Positions 33,399 through 38,104 of a stretch of DNA of 38,104 nt are shown one piece after another (the first letter of the stretch is position 1; every line of letters begins with the position of its first letter). A model generated the notes under the pieces. It did not search any database and was not told where the DNA came from. It worked only from the letters and a program-made list of their open reading frames with translations. The DNA comes from Gemmata massiliana (GTDB taxonomy: Bacteria > Planctomycetota > Planctomycetia > Gemmatales > Gemmataceae). The stretch spans positions 39,589 to 77,692 of the forward strand of contig HG799464.1 in assembly GCA_000531095.1 (NCBI GenBank), given 5' to 3'. A program made the position numbers and the translations under genes.

Positions 33399-34093
33399 GT
33401 GACCGAAACGGAGTGGCTGGCGTGCCGCACCTCGCGCAAGTTACTCGCTTTCCTGCGCGGCCGGCTCACCGAGCGCAAATTGCGGCTCATCGGGTGCGGG
33501 TGCTGTCACGTTGTCGGCCCGTTCGCGCTCGCCGAGTGCCGGACCGCGGCGGACGTCGCGGATCGAATTGCCGACCGGGTCGCGAGCGCGACTGAGATGG
33601 CCGAAGGGTACCGCGCAGCGAACTACGCGCGCGACATGGCCACCGGAACGATGGGTTCGATCCCGCGGCGCTACCGGACCCGCGAAGCGTGGTGCGCGTC
33701 CTGGGCCGTTCACGAACTCGTGGTGGCCCTCGACCCGGACTTTCCGGGGTATTTGCAAGCGCTCCACGACTGCGTTTCCAGTGCGCTCGATCACCTTTCG
33801 GACCTGCCCCGAACCCCGCCGTTAACCGGTTGAATCAAGCGCGCGTGGTGCGCGACGTTGTCGGGAATCCCTTTCGCGCGATCCAATTCGATCCGGCTTG
33901 GCGCACATCCAATGCGACGCTTCTCGCGCAAGGCATTTACGCAGAGAGGGCGTTCGACCGACTGCCGATCCTGGCGGACGCACTTCAGGATGCCGGGTGC
34001 GACAACGACGATATTCTCGACCACTGTCGCGATCCCGCCGGCCCGCACGTGCGCGGGTGCTGGGTGGTCGATTCGGTTTTGAGCCGAGCATGA
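33399..34093 (+). pseudogene. Gemmata-type paralog ('NPFR...AWR' family), split by a frameshift
   Basis: From GTG 33399 (GAGAG upstream) one frame reads TETEWLACRTSRKLLAFLRG, RKLRLIGCGCCHVVGPFALA, then runs into TGA at 33831. A second frame continues LNQARVVRDVVGNPFRAIQF, DPAWRTSNATLLAQGIYAER, FDRLPILADALQDAGCDNDD and GPHVRGCWVVDSVL to 34093. I recall this order (EWLAC...RKLRL...CC...GNPFR...FDPAWR...LPILADALxxAGC) as a multicopy hypothetical family in Gemmata-like genomes. Adding one base near the C runs at 33807-33817 gives one frame of 232 codons. Function unknown. The break may be a miscall rather than a true pseudogene. Confidence 0.75.
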
Positions 34094-34099
34094 GACCGG

Positions 34100-35404
34100 T
34101 TAAACGCGACTCGCGGCCAGAACGTCGGGCAGCACTTCGGCCAGCCGGTCGATTTCGCCCTCGGTCGTGTAGAAGTGGTGGCTCACCCGGACCAGTAACC
34201 GGTTCGGGCGCTCGATCACCGGGATTTCCACGCGGCGCGCCCAGAACTCTTTACGGAGCGCTGGGGCGCTGAGGCCGGGCGGCAACTCGAACGCGGTCAT
34301 CGCCCCGCACATGCCCGGCCGCGCCGGGGTCGCGAGCGGTAACCCGGTGGCGCCGATCACCCGGCGCGTGTACGCGGCCAGTTCTGCGATGCGCCCGCGC
34401 ACGGCGTCGAACCCGAGTTCGGTTTGGAAATCGATCGCGGTGGGTACTGCGAGCCACGGGCAGATGTCGCGCGTGCCCTCGAACTCCAGGAACCGGGTCC
34501 GCGGGGTACTGCCGTAGTTGTCGCGCGCGTCCGGTCCATCGGACCGGGCCACCTCGCTCGTTGTGTCTCGCGACCTGTCGCCCGCAGAGCCGGGCTTCAC
34601 GGCTGCTCCAAGGGGATATTTGTCCGCGTGGTAACCCCAGCTCACGTGGAGCGGCTGCAACCGATCTTCGTTCCCGGTGCCGATCACGAGGAACCCCGCG
34701 CCGCTCGGGGCGAGCAGCCACTTGTGCAGGTTCGCGGTGTAGAAATCCGCGTTCACACTGGAAACGTCGAGCGGGATGTAAACGGGCGCGTGGGCGCCGT
34801 CCACGACCGAAATAATTCCGCGCTTACGAGCTTCCGCACACAGTTCTTGCGCCGGGAGCACCAGGCCCGTCGGTGACAGGACGTGGCTGAAGAACAGGAG
34901 CCGCGTGCGCGGGGACATTGCTCGTGTGGCAGCTTCTACGATCGCGCCGGGATCGGTCGCCATTGTGGGCAGCGGGAACGTGCGGATCGTGAGCCCCTGG
35001 CGCTGCGCGACGCGCTCCCAGCACCAGATCATCGCGCCGTACTCGTGGTCCGACATCAGGATCTCGCCGGGCGCGTTCAACTTCAGCCCTGACGCGACCA
35101 GGTTGATCGCCGCGGACACGTTCGCGGTGAACACGAGCCGGTGCGGTTTCGTGCCGAGGAACGCGGCGGTGCGCTCGCGCGCTTCCCACAACAGTGGGGG
35201 CACCTGGCGCACGAAGAAGTCCGTCGGCCCGGCCGCGAGCCGGAGCCGCAGCGCGGTCGCGTGGTCGAACACCGGGCGCGGGAGCGGACCGAACGAGCCG
35301 GTATTGAGCATCGTGACGGTCGGATCGAGAATGATCTGGGCGCGGGCCGCTCCCCAATTGGGGGCCGCGCTCGCGTTCGGGACCGGCTGACTTTCGTTGC
35401 TCAT
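34100..35404 (-). CDS. Class V aminotransferase (isopenicillin N epimerase-like), PLP-dependent
   Basis: 434 aa from ATG 35404 (GGAG upstream). The fold-type I PLP site is visible: LNTGSFGPLPRPV near the N-terminus, ISVVDGAHA (Asp202 for the pyridine N), and the Schiff-base Lys228 in NLHKWLLAPSGAGFL. LEFEGTRDICPWLAVP is also typical of the CefD-like subgroup. Between HADKYPLG and NYGSTPRT lies a low-similarity insert of about 33 residues (PGSAGDRSRDTTSEVARSDG...) coded by DNA with a palindrome. Substrate unknown; roles in cysteine desulfuration or amino acid epimerisation are possible. It ends 6 nt from the convergent paralog gene. Confidence 0.88.
   Translation of the reverse strand: MSNESQPVPNASAAPNWGAARAQIILDPTVTMLNTGSFGPLPRPVFDHATALRLRLAAGPTDFFVRQVPPLLWEARERTAAFLGTKPHRLVFTANVSAAINLVASGLKLNAPGEILMSDHEYGAMIWCWERVAQRQGLTIRTFPLPTMATDPGAIVEAATRAMSPRTRLLFFSHVLSPTGLVLPAQELCAEARKRGIISVVDGAHAPVYIPLDVSSVNADFYTANLHKWLLAPSGAGFLVIGTGNEDRLQPLHVSWGYHADKYPLGAAVKPGSAGDRSRDTTSEVARSDGPDARDNYGSTPRTRFLEFEGTRDICPWLAVPTAIDFQTELGFDAVRGRIAELAAYTRRVIGATGLPLATPARPGMCGAMTAFELPPGLSAPALRKEFWARRVEIPVIERPNRLLVRVSHHFYTTEGEIDRLAEVLPDVLAASRV
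34519..34606. repeat. Palindrome-bearing in-frame insert in the aminotransferase gene
   Basis: The DNA encoding residues ~266-298 contains CCGGTCC-ATC-GGACCGG (34531-34547). It keeps the reading frame and codes for charged, low-similarity residues. It resembles repeated palindromic elements that insert into genes without breaking them, but only one copy is seen here. Confidence 0.4.
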
Positions 35405-35508
35405 TCCGCACTCCGGGCGCCACAATAATCCCACGGGGTTGACAGACGCCTTCAGCCCCGCCATCGTCTAAGAATACATACCGATTCCCCTTACGCAGGG
35501 CGGGCGCC

Positions 35509-36948
35509 ATGCCGAGAGAACGCGAAACCGAAGACCTCCCGCCCGACGAGTACCAGGGCGCCTACGGGAGCCGCGCGCTCGAACTCGGCGACCTGGCCGA
35601 ACTGAACCGCACCGCGCGCGAGTCGCCGTGGGCCGACGAGCGCATGGAGAAGGTACTCGAGAAGCTCTACGACGGGTGCGCCAAACGCGCCACAGAGCAC
35701 GACGAGTTGTACGAACAGGTACAGCGGCTCCGGGCGAGCAGCGTCGGGCGCTCGTCGCCCAAACTGAAGCGCCAGATCGAGACCATGGAGCAGCAGCGGG
35801 CCGAGAACCGCGAGTGGTTCGAGGCGCTCGACCGCCGCGTGTACCTGCTCCACGTGCAAATGGCCAACCGGGTAGACAAGAAGCTGCGGGAAGAACTGGT
35901 CGAGCGGTACCGGCTCCACCTAGAACTCCAGCGGTTCTACCAGAAGGTGCGCGCCGCGTTCGCAAAGGCGGACGCCTTCATCGTCGCTCACGGCAAAAAC
36001 GAACGGGAAGAAATTGAACTCGGGTCGGAGTTCGTCGACGAAGTGGTTCGGGTGCTCCGGGACTCGTGGAAGGCCCTCAAAGGGGTTATCAAGGACGCGC
36101 ACGAGACCGACCTACCGGCGATGAAATACTTCGAGGAGTGCGCCGACCTCGCGAACTACGTCCTCGAAGACAAGTTGGTGGCGGAACCGCCCCCCGATTA
36201 CACGAAGGGGTGGGTCAGTAAGTTTATGACCCAACTCCAGGGCGCGCGCCAGAAGTGCTCCAAGCTCCAGATCAAGAGCGTGAGCGGTGTCCTGCGGCTT
36301 CAGGAGCAGATCGTCGCGAATTGGAAACTCGCGCGCGAGCCGATTCCCGCCGAGGTCATCGACGCGGAACCGATCGAGGCCGAAGTTATTGAAGCGGAAG
36401 TGATTGACGCCGAGGTCATCGACGCGGAAGTGGTCGATGCTGAGGTCATTGACGCCGAAGCGGTTGAGACCAAGTTCATTCTCCCTCCCGAACCACCACC
36501 CGAGCTGCCGAAAACAGAACCGGCGCCGGTCGACATCGTTGGGCAAGCGAACGTGTTCGATTTCGACGCTCTGGCCCCCGGTACTCCGGTCCCGTCCGCG
36601 GACGTCTTCGCGCTGCATACGGACCCGTTCGTAAGTGCCCCAACAGCACAAATGCCCGCACTGGGGGCTATAACCGAAGTGGCGCCCCCGGTGGGTGGGG
36701 AAGGGGAGCCACCGGTCAACCAGACCGCGTGGCTCGATCCGATCAAATTGAAGGCGGAAAAGGCCAAAGCCGATGCGCTGAGAGCCGAGGCGGAGGCGCG
36801 GACCCGCGCGAACTCGGCGGCCGCCGACAAGGGCGCGTTCGGTGCGGGAGCGCCCGTCGTATTCGGCACGAAGGCGCTCAAAGCGAAGCGCCCTACGGTC
36901 CGGATCACTCTGGTGAAGCCGGGTGAAGAGTCACCGCTGGCGAAATAG
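35509..36948 (+). CDS. Large coiled-coil protein with EVIDA-type repeats, function unknown
   Basis: 479 aa from ATG 35509. The N-terminal ~270 residues are strongly helical and charged (ADERMEKVLEKLYDGCAKRA, KLKRQIETMEQQRAENREWF, ELVERYRLHLELQRFYQKVR) and likely form coiled coils. Residues ~280-320 are a tandem of five-residue units (AEVID, AEPIE, AEVIE, AEVID, AEVVD, AEVID, AEAVE). The rest is Pro/Ala-rich with low complexity. No signal peptide or membrane segment was seen. I recognise no family. A structural or scaffold role is a guess. Confidence 0.78.
   Translation: MPRERETEDLPPDEYQGAYGSRALELGDLAELNRTARESPWADERMEKVLEKLYDGCAKRATEHDELYEQVQRLRASSVGRSSPKLKRQIETMEQQRAENREWFEALDRRVYLLHVQMANRVDKKLREELVERYRLHLELQRFYQKVRAAFAKADAFIVAHGKNEREEIELGSEFVDEVVRVLRDSWKALKGVIKDAHETDLPAMKYFEECADLANYVLEDKLVAEPPPDYTKGWVSKFMTQLQGARQKCSKLQIKSVSGVLRLQEQIVANWKLAREPIPAEVIDAEPIEAEVIEAEVIDAEVIDAEVVDAEVIDAEAVETKFILPPEPPPELPKTEPAPVDIVGQANVFDFDALAPGTPVPSADVFALHTDPFVSAPTAQMPALGAITEVAPPVGGEGEPPVNQTAWLDPIKLKAEKAKADALRAEAEARTRANSAAADKGAFGAGAPVVFGTKALKAKRPTVRITLVKPGEESPLAK
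36349..36471. repeat. 15-bp tandem repeat coding EVIDA units
   Basis: About eight imperfect 15-bp units (GCCGAGGTCATCGAC and variants such as GCGGAAGTGATTGAC) run in frame. Third-base variation shows selection or age, not recent slippage. Confidence 0.65.
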
Positions 36949-36951
36949 CAT

Positions 36952-37857
36952 CTACTTCTTGCGGAAAGTCGCGGTCACCCCGGGTTGCAGGCTGGGGTGC
37001 AAGAGCTCACCGTCCTCGAACACGGCCGTGATCGTGCGCGGGGTGTTGTCGGTGTCGAGTTCGAGCTTCAAAACCTTCGTACCCACAACAGTTTGTACCC
37101 GGTACTTCCCGGTCGCGGTTTTGGCACCAGAGCCGGTTTGTTTCGCGCTGAATGTTCCGTCGGCCTTGTAGGTCAGTTCTTCCGTCACCCCGCCACCCAG
37201 GTCTGCTGTCCACGAACCGAGGAGCGCGGTCGTGTGCTTCTGCGTAAGTGCTTGGACTTCCGCTGCCGGAATTAGTGCTCCGAACGTGTTCGTGGCACCC
37301 GCTCCGGCACCCGGTACAGGCGCGGGCCGTTTCGGACCGTTCTGCGGGTTGAGTGCTATTTGGGGGGCGGGTGCGTTCTGCGGGGCAAAATCCTGTGGAC
37401 CGATGAACTCTTTCTGGCGATCCGCTACCTCCATCGGCTTCAAGGAACCTGGAGTGGCCGCGGCCTCGCTTTCCTTCCGCTTCTTCTCGTAGAGGAAGTA
37501 GGCGAGCACGAGCATGACGACGATGAGCACTCCGAGAATGACGAACCGCACGGGCGAGTTCTTGTACGAGCGCTCGTCGCCCTCTTCGTCGTCGACCCGC
37601 CTCCGCTTCTTCTTCCGGGGCTTCTCGTCTTCGTCGTCCTCATCGTCGTCCACGGCCGCAGCCCGGACCGGTTTCTTCCCCGCGGGCGCGCCTTTGCTCT
37701 TTGCCGCGGGCCGGGGTTCCTCGAAATCGTCTTCGGGCTCCTCGACCGTGAAGTACGTTTCGCACTTGGGGCAGCACACCGTTTGTCCGACCGTGAAGCC
37801 GGCGGCCGATTTCAATCCGGCGTTGCACTCCGGGCACTTGATCTTGGGCAGACCCAC
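36952..37857 (-). CDS. Zinc-ribbon membrane protein with lipocalin-like C-terminal domain
   Basis: 301 aa from GTG 37857, GGAGG 5 nt upstream. The N-terminus is a four-Cys zinc ribbon (KIKCPECNAGLK, VCCPKCETYF), then acidic/basic tracts (DDDEDDEDEKPRKKKRRR) and one transmembrane helix (FVILGVLIVVMLVLAYFLY). The C-terminal ~95 residues (LLGSWTADLGGGVTEELTYK, GTFSAKQTGSGAKTATGKYR, VLKLELDTDN, TITAVFEDGEL) are beta-rich and resemble a lipocalin-like domain of Gemmata paralogous families. Topology predicts cytoplasmic zinc ribbon and external barrel. Function unknown. Confidence 0.8.
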   Translation of the reverse strand: MGLPKIKCPECNAGLKSAAGFTVGQTVCCPKCETYFTVEEPEDDFEEPRPAAKSKGAPAGKKPVRAAAVDDDEDDEDEKPRKKKRRRVDDEEGDERSYKNSPVRFVILGVLIVVMLVLAYFLYEKKRKESEAAATPGSLKPMEVADRQKEFIGPQDFAPQNAPAPQIALNPQNGPKRPAPVPGAGAGATNTFGALIPAAEVQALTQKHTTALLGSWTADLGGGVTEELTYKADGTFSAKQTGSGAKTATGKYRVQTVVGTKVLKLELDTDNTPRTITAVFEDGELLHPSLQPGVTATFRKK

Positions 37858-38039
37858 AGCGGCCTCCGCGACTAAAGGAATGGACGGTTCCCACAGTGTA
37901 TCGCGGCGTGCCCGGGCACGCCACGAGCGAGAGAACGGACCGGATTCATTGGGTAGGCATCGGGGAAGTTGGTGGGAACTGTGTTCAGTTCGGTGTAGCT
38001 TTGAGCGTCGTGGGGAATTTACCCGGGCAGGAGGTCGTT

Positions 38040-38104
38040 ATGTCCGAACCGCTTGAACCTACACTCGAAGCCAAAGCCCAAGAATTGGCCGCGCGCATCA
38101 AGGC
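38040..38104 (+). CDS. Start of a further gene (cut by right window edge)
   Basis: ATG 38040 is preceded by AGGAGG with 5-nt spacing and begins MSEPLEPTLEAKAQELAARI. The 21 codons in the window are consistent with a helical N-terminus. The family cannot be named from this short stretch. The gene diverges from the zinc-ribbon gene. Confidence 0.65.
   Translation, partial: MSEPLEPTLEAKAQELAARIK

Noticed and set aside
36349-36471. CRISPR array
   Set aside because: The repeats are contiguous, in frame and without spacers; they encode a peptide repeat.
1-38104. Undescribed defence, secretion or biosynthetic gene cluster
   Set aside because: No set of adjacent genes with linked rare functions was found; the neighbours are mostly independent housekeeping or lineage-typical genes.

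Overview
The window looks like chromosomal DNA from a Gemmata-like planctomycete (Gemmataceae). The support is high GC and several lineage-typical families: a PVC-type dehydrogenase/cytochrome c protein, large Ser/Thr kinases fused to a sensor domain or to WD40 repeats, a TIGR02996 'repeat-companion' protein, a Tat-exported Gfo/Idh/MocA oxidoreductase, ThuA and fasciclin proteins, and a Gemmata-type 'NPFR...AWR' paralog. Most genes are single or in short two- to four-gene runs. Many intergenic gaps hold long GC-rich inverted repeats.

Layout. 1-1350 is an insertion-sequence graveyard: an IS5-family transposase cut by the left edge and apparently inserted in an ISAs1 remnant, a decayed ORF, a second IS5-family C-terminal fragment, and a dead IS200/IS605 TnpA whose catalytic Tyr appears to be Cys. 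1374-4794 (minus) carries prfB with a classic programmed +1 frameshift (CTT TGA C), tsaE and a membrane Ser/Thr kinase with an NPCBM-like ectodomain. 4938-7654 holds an SDR and a frameshifted secreted protein. 8049-12953 (minus) has a PDZ protein, a heme/beta-propeller dehydrogenase and a ThuA-like protein. 13193-15142 (minus) has a Tat-exported phosphatase and a frameshifted quinone oxidoreductase. 15373-18631 is a kinase-WD40 gene. 18917-24263 (minus) has an APC transporter, then Gfo/Idh, TIGR02996, sialidase-like and DUF4112 genes in a likely operon. After a tRNA-Gln(CUG) come an HxlR regulator with two palindromic operators, a Cys-rich secreted protein, a lipase, a 3-hydroxyisobutyrate dehydrogenase-like enzyme, a fasciclin protein diverging from a UvrC-like nuclease, small hypotheticals, two receiver-only response regulators, a frameshifted Gemmata paralog, a class V aminotransferase, a coiled-coil repeat protein, a zinc-ribbon membrane protein, and the start of one more gene at the right edge.

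The most striking signal is a nearly complete loxP site (33 of 34 bp) inside the kinase-WD40 gene, where the DFG motif should be. With its CGTA flank it matches, from memory, 37 bases of the 454 Titanium paired-end linker. I read it as an assembly artefact that splits one gene into two false ORFs. Three other genes are broken by one-base shifts at or next to short homopolymers, which fits pyrosequencing error rather than true gene decay. I did not find convincing evidence of a new defence or biosynthetic system. The best biological leads are the kinase ectodomain, the HxlR operator pair, the truncated UvrC-like nuclease, the palindrome-containing insert in the aminotransferase, and the recurrent inverted repeats.
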